From assembly GCA_963731205.1 (NCBI GenBank), contig CAVSUJ010000002.1:372001-436000 (forward strand): DNA of 64,000 nucleotides, given 5' to 3'. The translations under genes and the position numbers were made by a program. A model generated the notes under the pieces. That model was not told where the DNA came from and did not search any database. It saw nothing but the letters and a program-made list of their open reading frames with translations. Below are positions 35,277 to 43,370 of this stretch, piece after piece (the first letter of the stretch is position 1; the number at the start of each line of letters is the position of its first letter). This DNA is from DATAZK01 sp963731205. Its GTDB lineage: Bacteria; Actinomycetota; Actinomycetes; Frankiales; Frankiaceae.

Positions 35277-36422
35277 ATGGAATTCGGCATCTTCAACTCG
35301 CTGTACCTGCACCACAGCATGAAGGAAGCGGATCCCGTCCACGCTGAACACAAGCGTCTGATGGATGAGGTCAACTGGACGAAGGCCGCTGACAAGGCGG
35401 GCTTCAAGTACACGTGGGCCACCGAACACCACTTCCTCGAGGAGTACTCCCACCTCTCGGCCAACGAGTCGTTCCTGGGCTTCATCGCCGGCCAGACCGA
35501 GCGCATCCACATCGGCACCGGCATCAAGAACATCACCCCGCCGGTGAACCACCCGGCCCGCGTCGCCGAGCAGACCGCGATGCTCGACCACCTCTCCCTC
35601 GGCCGCTTCGAGCTCGGCATGGGCCGCGGCTCCTCGAGCACCGAGCAGCGCGGCTTCGGCATCGAAGATCCTGAGCTGACGAAGAAGATGTTCGACGAGG
35701 TCGTCGGGCAGCTGCCGCGGATGTGGACCGAGGGCACCTACGCGTACGAGGGCGAGTACTTCCGGATGCCCGAGCGTCAGGTGCTCCCCAAGCCGTACAC
35801 GCTGCCGCACCCGCCGCTGTGGGTCGCCGCCGGTAACCCGTCGACCTTCGAGAAGGCCGCCCGGATGGGCCTTGGCGTGCTGTGCTTCGCGAGCACCAGC
35901 CGCGAGGATCTCGCCCGGCTGATCGAGGTCTACAAGAACGCGATCGACGACGCCGAGCCGGTCGGCGGCTACGTCAACAACAACGTCATGGTCACCAGCC
36001 AGATGCTCTGCCTGGAGGACGGCAACCGGGCGCGCGAGATCGCCGCCGACATGACCAGCGGCTACCAGAACAGCCTCGTCTACAAGTACCTCGACACCTT
36101 CCCGAAGCCTCCGTACGTCCCCGACTGGCCGGCCACGATCCCCGAGCCGTCGGTCGAGATGCTCGAGATGGCGGTCAAGGAAGGCGCGGTGCTCATCGGC
36201 TCGCCGGAGGAGTGCGAGGCGGCCTGCCAGAAGTGGGTCGACACCGGCGCCGATCAGCTGACGTTCGGCATGCTCTCCACCACGATGCCGGTCGAGATCG
36301 CCATCGAGGCCGTCGAGACATTCGGACGCACCGTCCTTCCCGCCTACGACAAGGACCCGGTCCACAGCACCACTCGCCAGCGCGAAGCCCAGCTCGGCAC
36401 CGCCCAGCCCGCAGGAGTCTGA
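35277..36422 (+). CDS. LLM-class flavin-dependent oxidoreductase (KstR-controlled)
   Basis: A 381-residue bacterial-luciferase-fold monooxygenase using FMNH2 or F420. Landmarks are AGFKYTWATEHHFLEEYSHL, RIHIGTGIKNITPP, HLSLGRFELGMGRGSS and PHPPLWVAAGNPSTF. Related enzymes occur in mycobacterial cholesterol gene sets (for example Rv3520c) without an assigned step. The divergent KstR box and the acyl-CoA dehydrogenases 6 bp downstream place it in a steroid or sterol side-chain pathway. Confidence 0.87.
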   Translation: MEFGIFNSLYLHHSMKEADPVHAEHKRLMDEVNWTKAADKAGFKYTWATEHHFLEEYSHLSANESFLGFIAGQTERIHIGTGIKNITPPVNHPARVAEQTAMLDHLSLGRFELGMGRGSSSTEQRGFGIEDPELTKKMFDEVVGQLPRMWTEGTYAYEGEYFRMPERQVLPKPYTLPHPPLWVAAGNPSTFEKAARMGLGVLCFASTSREDLARLIEVYKNAIDDAEPVGGYVNNNVMVTSQMLCLEDGNRAREIAADMTSGYQNSLVYKYLDTFPKPPYVPDWPATIPEPSVEMLEMAVKEGAVLIGSPEECEAACQKWVDTGADQLTFGMLSTTMPVEIAIEAVETFGRTVLPAYDKDPVHSTTRQREAQLGTAQPAGV

Positions 36423-36428
36423 ACCTCA

Positions 36429-37616
36429 ATGGATTTGCGCTACAGCCCTGCGGAGCAAGAGTTTCGCGGGGAGCTGCGAAGTTGGCTCGCCGGGGTGGTG
36501 CCGACCATCGGTCCGCGGCCGTCGGTCAATGACTGGCCGGGGCGGCGGGAGTACGACACCGCCTGGCAGCGCATGCTCTTCGACGCCGGCTACGCGGGCA
36601 TCAACTGGCCCAAGGAGTACGGCGGGCGCGGCGCGACCCCCACCGAACACCTGATTTTCCTGGAGGAGTCCGAGCGGGCGGGCGCGCCGTACGTGGGGGT
36701 CAACTTCGTCGGCCTGCTGCACGCGGGTCCCACGCTCATCGCCGAGGCGAGCCCCGAGGTGCAGGAGGCCCACCTCTCGGCGATCCTGCGCGGCGATGAG
36801 ATCTGGTGTCAGGGCTTTTCCGAGCCGGGCTCGGGTTCCGATCTCGCGTCGCTGCGGTGCAAGGCGGTGCTCGACGGTGACCACTACGTCGTGACGGGCC
36901 AGAAGATCTGGACCTCGCACTCGGAGGTCGCCGACTACTGCGAGATGCTGGTGCGCACCGACCCGGATGCCCCGAAACACAAGGGGATCACGTGGCTGGC
37001 GATGGACATGACCTCACCCGGCATCACGATCCGCCCGCTGAAAACGATCATCGGTTCCGCTGAATTCGCCGAGATGTTCCTCGATGAGGTACGCATCCCG
37101 GTCAGCAACCGGGTCGGCGCGGAGAACGACGGATGGCGCGTCACGAACGTGACCCTGTCCTTCGAGCGCGGCACCGCGTTCGTCGGTGACGTCGTCGATG
37201 CGATCGAACTCGTCGGGGAACTTTCGGCGCTGGCCAAGAAGGTGACGCGGCACGGCGCGACGGCGTGGGATGACCGTGCCCTGCGTCGCGAACTCGCCCA
37301 CATCGCCGCGGAGCTCGACGGGCTCTGGGCGCTGACCCAGCGCAACGTCTCCGAGGCACAGCGGGTCGGACGCGTCGGCTTCGGCGGCTCGATCTTCAAA
37401 CTGCGCTACTCCGAGGTGCGCCAGCACCTGGCTGACGTCGCCGCCCGGCTGCTCGGCCGCGCGTCGCTCGCCATGGACGATCTCGACGGCCTGCCGAACG
37501 CGCGTTTCGCCGAAGAACGCCTGCAGTGGCTGAACCTCTCGATCGCCGCGGGCACGTCTCAGATCCAGCGCAACATCATCGGTGAGCGGGTCCTCGGCCT
37601 GCCCCGCGAGCGGTAA
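36429..37616 (+). CDS. Acyl-CoA dehydrogenase, large/catalytic subunit (FadE type)
   Basis: FAD enzyme that makes the alpha-beta double bond in an acyl-CoA. It has 395 residues. WCQGFSEPGSGSDLASL and GQKIWTSHSEVADY form the FAD/substrate pocket, and LSFERG supplies Glu246, at the place of the catalytic Glu in the mycobacterial FadE26 (ChsE4) subunit. AAGTSQIQRNIIGERVLGLPR ends the protein. Steroid-degrading FadE enzymes are alpha2-beta2 heteromers encoded by adjacent genes, and the shorter homologue follows 12 bp later. The step and substrate (side chain or ring propanoate) cannot be fixed here. Confidence 0.9.
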   Translation: MDLRYSPAEQEFRGELRSWLAGVVPTIGPRPSVNDWPGRREYDTAWQRMLFDAGYAGINWPKEYGGRGATPTEHLIFLEESERAGAPYVGVNFVGLLHAGPTLIAEASPEVQEAHLSAILRGDEIWCQGFSEPGSGSDLASLRCKAVLDGDHYVVTGQKIWTSHSEVADYCEMLVRTDPDAPKHKGITWLAMDMTSPGITIRPLKTIIGSAEFAEMFLDEVRIPVSNRVGAENDGWRVTNVTLSFERGTAFVGDVVDAIELVGELSALAKKVTRHGATAWDDRALRRELAHIAAELDGLWALTQRNVSEAQRVGRVGFGGSIFKLRYSEVRQHLADVAARLLGRASLAMDDLDGLPNARFAEERLQWLNLSIAAGTSQIQRNIIGERVLGLPRER

Positions 37617-37628
37617 CGGAGCCCCGCG

Positions 37629-38594
37629 ATGGATTTCCTGCCCACCGAGGATCAAGAGGCGCTGCGCGCCGGGGTCCGCGAGATCTGCGCCGACACGTTC
37701 CCCCGCGAGCGGCTCGGTCAGCTCGCGGAGACGGGTGCGGGCTTTGATCCCGACCTCTGGAAAACCCTTACGGATGTTGGTGTTTTCGGGCTGCTCCTGC
37801 CCGAGGACGAAGGCGGCCTCGGGCTCGGGCTCGGCGATGCGGTGCTGGTCTTCGAAGAGCTCGGCCGCGCGCTCGTCCCGGGCCCGCTCGTCGGCACGCT
37901 GCTGGCCGCCGGCCTCCCCGGCGTCGAGGTGGGCGAGCCGGTCGGGATCTTCGACCTCTCCGCCGAAGAGCCCGGACGCACCCTGCTGATCGAGCACCCT
38001 GACGTCATCACCAAGCTCGTCGTGCTCGACGGTCCTGACGCGCGGATCATCGACGCTTCCGAACTCTCGACCAGCCCGGTGTCGATCCTCACCGACCCGC
38101 TCACCCCGCTCGGCGCGATCGCCGGCCTCCCTGCCGGCACGCCACTCGAGGGCGGCTCCGCGCCCTGGCGTACCCGCGGCGCGGTGCTGACGGCGGCCCT
38201 GGAGACCGGGATCGCCATGGCTGCCTGCGAATTGGCGGTGCAGTACGCCAAGGAGCGCGAGCAGTTCGGCCGTCCCATCGGAGCGTTCCAGGCCGTCAAG
38301 CACATGTGCTCGGACATGCACGTGCGCGCGCAGATTGCTTCCGTAGCAGTGCATTCCGCGGCAGTCACCCTCGACTACCCCGAGGTCGGCGACCCGGCGC
38401 GCGCCATCGCGTCAGCGAAGATCCTGGCCGATGAGGCCGCGACGACCAACGCCAAGACGAGCATCCAGGTGCACGGCGGCATGGGCTTCACCTGGGAGGT
38501 GGTCGTGCACTACTACCTCAAGCGCGGCTGGGTCCACCAGTCCCAGTTCGGCGATGCCGACACCAACGCCGACGTCCTCGCCGCTCTGCTCTAG
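37629..38594 (+). CDS. Acyl-CoA dehydrogenase, small subunit (FadE type)
   Basis: A 321-residue acyl-CoA dehydrogenase homologue, short for the family (usual about 380). The N-domain has LTDVGVFGLLLPEDEGGLGLG. The middle beta-domain is reduced, and the C-domain carries AKEREQFGRPIGAFQAVKHM and QVHGGMGFTWE. At the place of the catalytic base it reads TAALETG in a shifted context, so catalysis probably lies in the partner subunit. This asymmetric pair is the pattern of the steroid heterotetramers such as FadE26/27. Same operon as the monooxygenase. Confidence 0.86.
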   Translation: MDFLPTEDQEALRAGVREICADTFPRERLGQLAETGAGFDPDLWKTLTDVGVFGLLLPEDEGGLGLGLGDAVLVFEELGRALVPGPLVGTLLAAGLPGVEVGEPVGIFDLSAEEPGRTLLIEHPDVITKLVVLDGPDARIIDASELSTSPVSILTDPLTPLGAIAGLPAGTPLEGGSAPWRTRGAVLTAALETGIAMAACELAVQYAKEREQFGRPIGAFQAVKHMCSDMHVRAQIASVAVHSAAVTLDYPEVGDPARAIASAKILADEAATTNAKTSIQVHGGMGFTWEVVVHYYLKRGWVHQSQFGDADTNADVLAALL

Positions 38595-38597
38595 CTG

Positions 38598-39842
38598 CTA
38601 CTCCTTGCCGAGGGCGCCGGCGTCGCGGAGGGCGGCGATGCGGGCGTCGTCGTAGCCGAGGCGGCTCTTCAGGATCTCGTCGGTGTGCTGACCGAGCGTC
38701 GGGGCGCGGCTTGGCCAGGCCAGCTCCTCGCCGACGAGCAACACGGGAAACGGGAGCATGTCGGCGCCGAGCTGCTCCTTGGGGATCCACGGCAAGCGAG
38801 CCTGGAACTGCGGGTCGGCGGCGAGCGTCTGCGGCGTGTTCACGGGCGCCAGCGGGGTGTTGACCTCGCCGCCGAACGTCAGCCATTCCTGCGTGGTCTT
38901 CGTCTTGAAGATGTCGCGCAGTTCGGCGCGCAGCTCCTTGTTGCCGGCGGCATGGTCGGCGTACTTCGAGCCGGGCCACTTCTCGAAGAGATCCGCCCGG
39001 CCGACCCCCTCGGCAAAGTTCTTCCAGAACGCCTGCTCCGACGCCATGAAAAGCACGTAGCCGTCGGCGGTTTCGTAGATGTTGTAGCGCACGCCCTCGG
39101 CCATTCCGGCCGTACCGGGTGCCCGCCGCCGGTAGTCGTCGGAGGCGTTACCGGTGACCTCCTCCTGCGGGCGCTCGTAGGCGCGGTAGGTCTCCGAACG
39201 CAGCCAGTCGATCGCGGCCGCCGAGTCGGACTGCGCGACCTCCATCTGGCAGCCGTGTCCCGTCGCCCGCGCCTGCGTTATTCCGGCGAGGATGCCGAAG
39301 GCGCCGTACAGCGGTCCGGCATTGATCCCGATCGAGACGTGCTCCGGGATGTACGTGAACCCGTCCTCGTCCACCGCGGGGTTGATGACCCCGGCCCAGG
39401 TGTCGTACGCGATGCCATGGCTCGGGTAGTCGCGGTACGGGCCGGTGGCCCCGTAGCCGGAGATGGTGAGGAAGACGATCTTGGGGTTCACCTCGAGCAG
39501 CTTGTCGAAGCCCAGGCCTCGGCGCTCGAGACCGCCCGGGCGCATGGCCTCGACGACCGCATCGGCGCCCCGTACCAGGTCGAGGAAGACCTCGACACCT
39601 TCGGGGGTTCGCAGATCCAGCACGACGGAGCTCTTTCCGCGGTTGGAATGCAGGAAGAGCAGCGAGGTGCCCTCGACGATGGGCCAGGTCATCTGGCGCG
39701 CGTAATCGCCCTGCGGCGGCTCGATCTTGATGACGTCTGCGCCCATGTCGGCGAACGGCCCGGTCACCCCCGCAGGCCCGAGCATCGAACACTCGATGAT
39801 GCGGATCCCGGCCAGAGGTCGGGTGGGGTCAAAGCCGGTCAT
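38598..39842 (-). CDS. CaiB/BaiF family (class III) CoA transferase or alpha-methylacyl-CoA racemase
   Basis: A 414-residue protein of the interlocked-dimer family. Motifs are GIRIIECSMLGPAGVTGPFADMGADVIKIEPP at the front (short landmark ADMGADVIKIEPP), NRGKSSVVLDLRTPEG and LTISGYGATGPYRDYPSHG. In sterol side-chain breakdown a racemase of this family converts 25R to 25S methyl-branched acyl-CoA; general CoA transfer is equally possible. The ATG at 39842 follows an AAGGAG site, directly next to operator site C. Divergent from the TetR gene at 39927. Confidence 0.85.
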   Translation of the reverse strand: MTGFDPTRPLAGIRIIECSMLGPAGVTGPFADMGADVIKIEPPQGDYARQMTWPIVEGTSLLFLHSNRGKSSVVLDLRTPEGVEVFLDLVRGADAVVEAMRPGGLERRGLGFDKLLEVNPKIVFLTISGYGATGPYRDYPSHGIAYDTWAGVINPAVDEDGFTYIPEHVSIGINAGPLYGAFGILAGITQARATGHGCQMEVAQSDSAAAIDWLRSETYRAYERPQEEVTGNASDDYRRRAPGTAGMAEGVRYNIYETADGYVLFMASEQAFWKNFAEGVGRADLFEKWPGSKYADHAAGNKELRAELRDIFKTKTTQEWLTFGGEVNTPLAPVNTPQTLAADPQFQARLPWIPKEQLGADMLPFPVLLVGEELAWPSRAPTLGQHTDEILKSRLGYDDARIAALRDAGALGKE

Positions 39843-39853
39843 TCGTGCTCCTT

Positions 39854-39868
39854 CTGACAGGTCGTCAG
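39854..39868. promoter_or_regulatory. CTGAC-N5-GTCAG operator, site C
   Basis: CTGACAGGTCGTCAG, 11 bp upstream of the CaiB-type gene and 58 bp upstream of the divergent TetR gene. Being next to a TetR gene is the usual sign of an autoregulated operator. Confidence 0.7.
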
Positions 39869-39926
39869 GTGGGAACGTACCGCCCAGCGTGCACGGCCCG
39901 TGTCTGAGGGTGGCTAGGATCGCCCG

Positions 39927-40613
39927 ATGGCCATGCCCGACGATGCTGATGTCGCGGCCGATGTCGCGGCCGAAGTGGCGCCGGCCAGTGACGGCCGGAT
40001 CCCCGGTCCGCGTGGTCTGGCCACCAGAAATCGGCTGATCGAGTGCACCGCGGCGATCGTGGCCACCACCCCTTACTCCGACCTACGGGTCACCGACGTG
40101 GCACGAGCGGCGGGTACCTCACCGGCGACCTTCTACCAGTACTTCGTCGACATCGACGCGGCGCTGCTGGTGCTCGCGACCCAGACCACCGAGATCGGCT
40201 CGCAGCTCGCCGGCTTCATCCAGAACCGGCGCTGGCGCGGCAAGGCCGGTTACGCGACGGCCCGCGAGCTGGTGGACGGCTTCCTCGACTTCTGGCAGGC
40301 CCACCTGCCGGTGCTGCGCGTCGTCGACCTGCTCACCGAGGAGGGTGACGCGCGCTTCCGGGCGGCCCGCGTGAAGATGCTGAACGGCATCACGACGGCG
40401 CTTGCTGATGCGATCACCTCGGCCAAGCCCGACGGCGCACCGCCCGCGATCGCACCCATGGCGACGGCCAGCGCGCTGGTGTCGATGCTGGCCCACGTCG
40501 CCGCCCACCGCGAAGGCATGGAGCACTGGCGTATCGAGGTTCCCCAGCTGCAGGAGGCGATGGCGCGTCTCATCTACTGGGGCGTGAACAACCCCCGGGT
40601 GCCTACCGCCTGA
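39927..40613 (+). CDS. TetR-family transcriptional regulator
   Basis: A 228-residue regulator. An acidic, low-complexity N-terminal tail (first about 30 residues, encoded partly by a 12-bp tandem repeat) precedes the HTH: LRVTDVARAAGTSPATFYQYFVDIDAALL. The C-terminal ligand domain is all-helical and not diagnostic. It lies beside operator site C and is the best candidate in the window for the CTGAC-N5-GTCAG regulator; that link is inferred from position. Confidence 0.88.
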   Translation: MAMPDDADVAADVAAEVAPASDGRIPGPRGLATRNRLIECTAAIVATTPYSDLRVTDVARAAGTSPATFYQYFVDIDAALLVLATQTTEIGSQLAGFIQNRRWRGKAGYATARELVDGFLDFWQAHLPVLRVVDLLTEEGDARFRAARVKMLNGITTALADAITSAKPDGAPPAIAPMATASALVSMLAHVAAHREGMEHWRIEVPQLQEAMARLIYWGVNNPRVPTA

Positions 40614-40615
40614 GC

Positions 40616-41338
40616 TCAGCCGGGAAAGTCGGTGCGGCGCTTCTGCCGATGTGGGGCGCCCTCCTGCAGCACGCCCTGACCGGCCAGGGTCACCGCCACC
40701 ATGTCGGCCAGCGAGGCCCGAACCTGTTCGATGCTCATCCGGTCACAGAGCCAGCCGATCAGATCGGTCAGCAGCACCTTGCCGATGAGCAGCGAGACGG
40801 CGAAGTCGCGCTCGGTCACCTCGGCGCCCCGGCCGTGCATGGCGGTGGCGATGATCGCGGAATTGACCGTGTTCACCTGGTCGATCTCATCGGCGCCGGC
40901 GACGATCATGGCGCGCACGAGCGCATCGCTGACCAGCCGGTCGCGCGCCAATGCGGTGATCAGCCGGTTGATGACGGCAAGGACGCGTTCCCCGGGATCG
41001 GCTGCCTCCGGCTGCTCGCGGACGAGCTGCTCCTGCAGCGACTCGAGCTGGCGGACCATCGCCGCCGAGAGCAGGTGGACCTTGGACGGGAAGTAGCGGT
41101 AGAGCGTGCCGAGCGCCACCTCGGCGAGGTCGGCGACCTCCCGCATCTGGACGGCGTCATAACCCCCCTGCCGTGCCAGCGAGACGGCCGCGTTCAGGAT
41201 GCGCCGGCGACGGGCCCGCTGCGAGGCCGTCGTCGCCCGTGCAGGCATCGCCGGCCCGGCGACCGGATCGGTGCACTCGGCGAGGTCGCCCGCGTCCCCC
41301 AGGTCCCCGGCGGACGAGGGCGCTGCTGGACTCGACAT
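40616..41338 (-). CDS. kstR: KstR-type TetR repressor of steroid catabolism
   Basis: A 240-residue TetR protein. The HTH region GGYDAVQMREVADLAEVALG followed by TLYRYFPSKVHLLSAAM is nearly the KstR sequence known from mycobacteria. An N-terminal extension of about 35 residues is longer than in Mycobacterium. KstR is released from DNA by 3-oxo-steroid-26-oyl CoA thioesters. A perfect KstR box lies 22 bp before the ATG at 41338, which supports both the name and autoregulation. Its gene converges on the other TetR gene with 2 bp between. Confidence 0.88.
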   Translation of the reverse strand: MSSPAAPSSAGDLGDAGDLAECTDPVAGPAMPARATTASQRARRRRILNAAVSLARQGGYDAVQMREVADLAEVALGTLYRYFPSKVHLLSAAMVRQLESLQEQLVREQPEAADPGERVLAVINRLITALARDRLVSDALVRAMIVAGADEIDQVNTVNSAIIATAMHGRGAEVTERDFAVSLLIGKVLLTDLIGWLCDRMSIEQVRASLADMVAVTLAGQGVLQEGAPHRQKRRTDFPG

Positions 41339-41360
41339 GCGTTGACCCCCTCGGCGTACC

Positions 41361-41374
41361 TGGAACGCGTTCTA
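41361..41374. promoter_or_regulatory. KstR operator upstream of kstR
   Basis: TGGAACGCGTTCTA matches TnnAACnnGTTnnA perfectly, with AAC/GTT half-sites and a near-palindromic outer part. It lies 22 bp upstream of the kstR start and points to autoregulation, as in mycobacteria. Confidence 0.82.
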
Positions 41375-41426
41375 GTCTAGGCGTTCCACCGCCGCAGCTG
41401 GTGGCAGCTTGCGCATGCCGCGGGCG

Positions 41427-41891
41427 TCAGCGCAGGTAGCGGCTCAGCGACTCGATCACGGCATTGGGCTTGGTGCCGCCCTCGGACTCGATCGTGAACT
41501 TGGTCTTGACCTGGTAGCCGCCGTCGATCGGGGTGACCTCCATGATCTCGGCACGCGCCCGGATGCGCGAGCCGACCAGCACCGGCGCCGGGAAGCGGAC
41601 CTTGTCGACCCCGTAGTTGATGCCCATGGACATTCCTGTGACGACGACCAGCTGCGACGCGAAGTAACTGACGATCGAAAGCGTCAGGTAGCCGTGGGCG
41701 ATGGTCGCGCCGAACGGCCCGTCCTTGGCCCGCTCGGGGTCGACGTGAATCCACTGGTGATCGCCGGTGGCCTCGGCGAACTGGTCAATACGCGACTGCT
41801 CGATGGTCAGCCAGTCGGTGGGCCCGAAGGTGCGCCCGACCGAGTTGGGAAGGTCGTCGAAGGACAGCGCGGAGTCGGCCGAAACAGTCAT
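41427..41891 (-). CDS. MaoC-family (R)-enoyl-CoA hydratase
   Basis: A 154-residue single hot-dog hydratase of the NodN/HtdZ (Rv0130) type. The catalytic dyad is Asp44 and His49 in GDHQWIHVDPERAKDG, followed by GATIAHGYLTLS. It hydrates 2-enoyl-CoA to the (R)-3-hydroxy form. It reads on the same strand as kstR, 88 bp upstream of it. The 153-bp gap to the glycosyltransferase shows only imperfect inverted repeats (GTGACC/GGTCAC, 41896-41923). Confidence 0.87.
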   Translation of the reverse strand: MTVSADSALSFDDLPNSVGRTFGPTDWLTIEQSRIDQFAEATGDHQWIHVDPERAKDGPFGATIAHGYLTLSIVSYFASQLVVVTGMSMGINYGVDKVRFPAPVLVGSRIRARAEIMEVTPIDGGYQVKTKFTIESEGGTKPNAVIESLSRYLR

Positions 41892-42044
41892 GCCAGTGAC
41901 CGTACTGCGATGGTGCTGGTCACAGTCAGCTACCTGTTATGACAGCTCGCCACGTGCTTGTTACACAGCCGGGTTAGAGTTGAGCGATTGCGGCGCCTCT
42001 CACCGGTGCTCGCTAGTTGAGCGCGGATGAGAAGGAGTTACCGG

Positions 42045-43370
42045 GTGGCGGGCGAGTCGTTGCAGGTCGCCCTTTTGACCTATCGGGGTACACCTACCTG
42101 CGGTGGCCAGGGCATCTACATCCGGCATCTGTCGCGCGAGCTCGTCGCCTTGGGCCATCGGGTCGAGGTTTTCAGCGGCCAGCCCTACCCGGTGCTGGAC
42201 CCCGGGGTCGAGCTCACCAAGGTGCCGAGCCTGGATCTCTACCGCGAGCCCGACCCGTTCCGGGTGCCGTGGCCCAAGGAGTTCAAGAGCCGGATCGATC
42301 TGCTCGAATTCGCCCTGATGTGCACGGGCGCCTTCCCGGAGCCGCTGACCGGCAGCCTGCGTACCGCTCGCGTGCTGCATCCGTCCACATGGACCCCCGA
42401 GCGTCGCTACGACATCGTCCACGACAACCAGGGGCTCGGCCGGGGCCTGGCGAAGCTGCGGGAAGCCCTGCTGCCGTTGAAGGTTCCGGTCGTCGCGACG
42501 ATTCACCACCCGATCACGGTCGACCGCCGGCTCGACATCGAGGCGGCCGCCAATGCCTGGCGCCGCTTCACCAAGCGCCGGTGGTACTCCTTCCTGCCGA
42601 TGCAGCTGGAGGTCGCGCGCCAGCTCGACGGCGTACTCACGGTCTCCGATCTGTCGATGGTCGACATCCCTCGCGAGCTCGGCGTCGAGGCGGACCGGGT
42701 CCACATGGTGCCGCTCGGCGTCGACCCTGACGTCTTCAGCCCGGCCTCGGGCAAGAGCGTCCCGGGCCGCATCATCGTCGTCACGAGTGCCGACGTGCCG
42801 CTCAAGGGGCTGATGGTGCTGCTCGATGCGCTCGCCAAGCTGCGCGTCGAGCGTCCCGATGCCCATTTGGTGTGCGTCGGGCGTGCCAAGCCCAACGGGC
42901 CGGCCGACAAGCGGCTGGACGAGCTGGGCATCCGCGGCGCGGTCACCTTCCGCTCCGGGCTCAGCCAGGAGGAGCTCGTCGAGCTGATGCAGTCGGCCGA
43001 GGTCGCTGCCGTCCCGTCGTTCTACGAAGGCTTCTGCCTGCCGGCCGTCGAGGAGATGGCGGTCGGCCTGCCGCTGGTCGCCACCCGGGTCGGTGCCCTC
43101 CCTGAGATCGTCGGCTCCGACAACGAAGCGGGCCTGCTGGTCCCGCCCGGCGATGCGGAAGCGCTCGCTGCCGCGCTCGGGCGGCTGCTGGACGACCCGG
43201 AGCTGCGGGCGCGTCTCGGCGCTGCCGGTCGGCTGCGCGTGCAGGACCGTTTCACCTGGCGGGCGGCCGCGGCCGGTACGGCCGAGTGGTACCGCGAGCG
43301 CATCGCGGCGCTTCGCGGAGGTGGTCCGGCGCCGGAGCCCCAGAACCCCCGGGTGGCCGCGCCATGCTGA
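42045..43370 (+). CDS. Glycosyltransferase family 4 protein
   Basis: A 441-residue GT-B retaining glycosyltransferase. YRGTPTCGGQGIYIRHLSRELVALGH is the acceptor-side glycine loop (short landmark CGGQGIYIRHLS). VHMVPLGVDPDVFSP and the donor site PSFYEGFCLPAVEEMAVGLPLVATRVGALPEIV follow. The GTG at 42045 is preferred over the ATG at 42027 because AAGGAG sits 7 nt before it. It overlaps the methyltransferase by 7 bp. The three-gene set with the methyltransferase and toroid protein recurs in actinobacteria but its product is unknown to me. Confidence 0.88.
   Translation: MAGESLQVALLTYRGTPTCGGQGIYIRHLSRELVALGHRVEVFSGQPYPVLDPGVELTKVPSLDLYREPDPFRVPWPKEFKSRIDLLEFALMCTGAFPEPLTGSLRTARVLHPSTWTPERRYDIVHDNQGLGRGLAKLREALLPLKVPVVATIHHPITVDRRLDIEAAANAWRRFTKRRWYSFLPMQLEVARQLDGVLTVSDLSMVDIPRELGVEADRVHMVPLGVDPDVFSPASGKSVPGRIIVVTSADVPLKGLMVLLDALAKLRVERPDAHLVCVGRAKPNGPADKRLDELGIRGAVTFRSGLSQEELVELMQSAEVAAVPSFYEGFCLPAVEEMAVGLPLVATRVGALPEIVGSDNEAGLLVPPGDAEALAAALGRLLDDPELRARLGAAGRLRVQDRFTWRAAAAGTAEWYRERIAALRGGGPAPEPQNPRVAAPC

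Noticed and set aside
39936..39965. Tandem 12-bp repeat at the start of the TetR gene as a CRISPR-like or mobile repeat.
   Set aside because: Only two copies, in frame, coding for an Ala/Asp/Val-rich tail; it is simple coding-sequence duplication.
21808..41891. The catabolic block as a recently acquired genomic island.
   Set aside because: No tRNA target with a direct-repeat pair, integrase, transposase or shift in base or codon composition was seen; the genes blend with their surroundings.
41896..41945. Inverted repeats GTGACC/GGTCAC and CTGTTATGACAG between the MaoC gene and the glycosyltransferase as CTGAC-family operators.
   Set aside because: Arms are short or widely spaced and do not keep the CTGAC-N5-GTCAG geometry.
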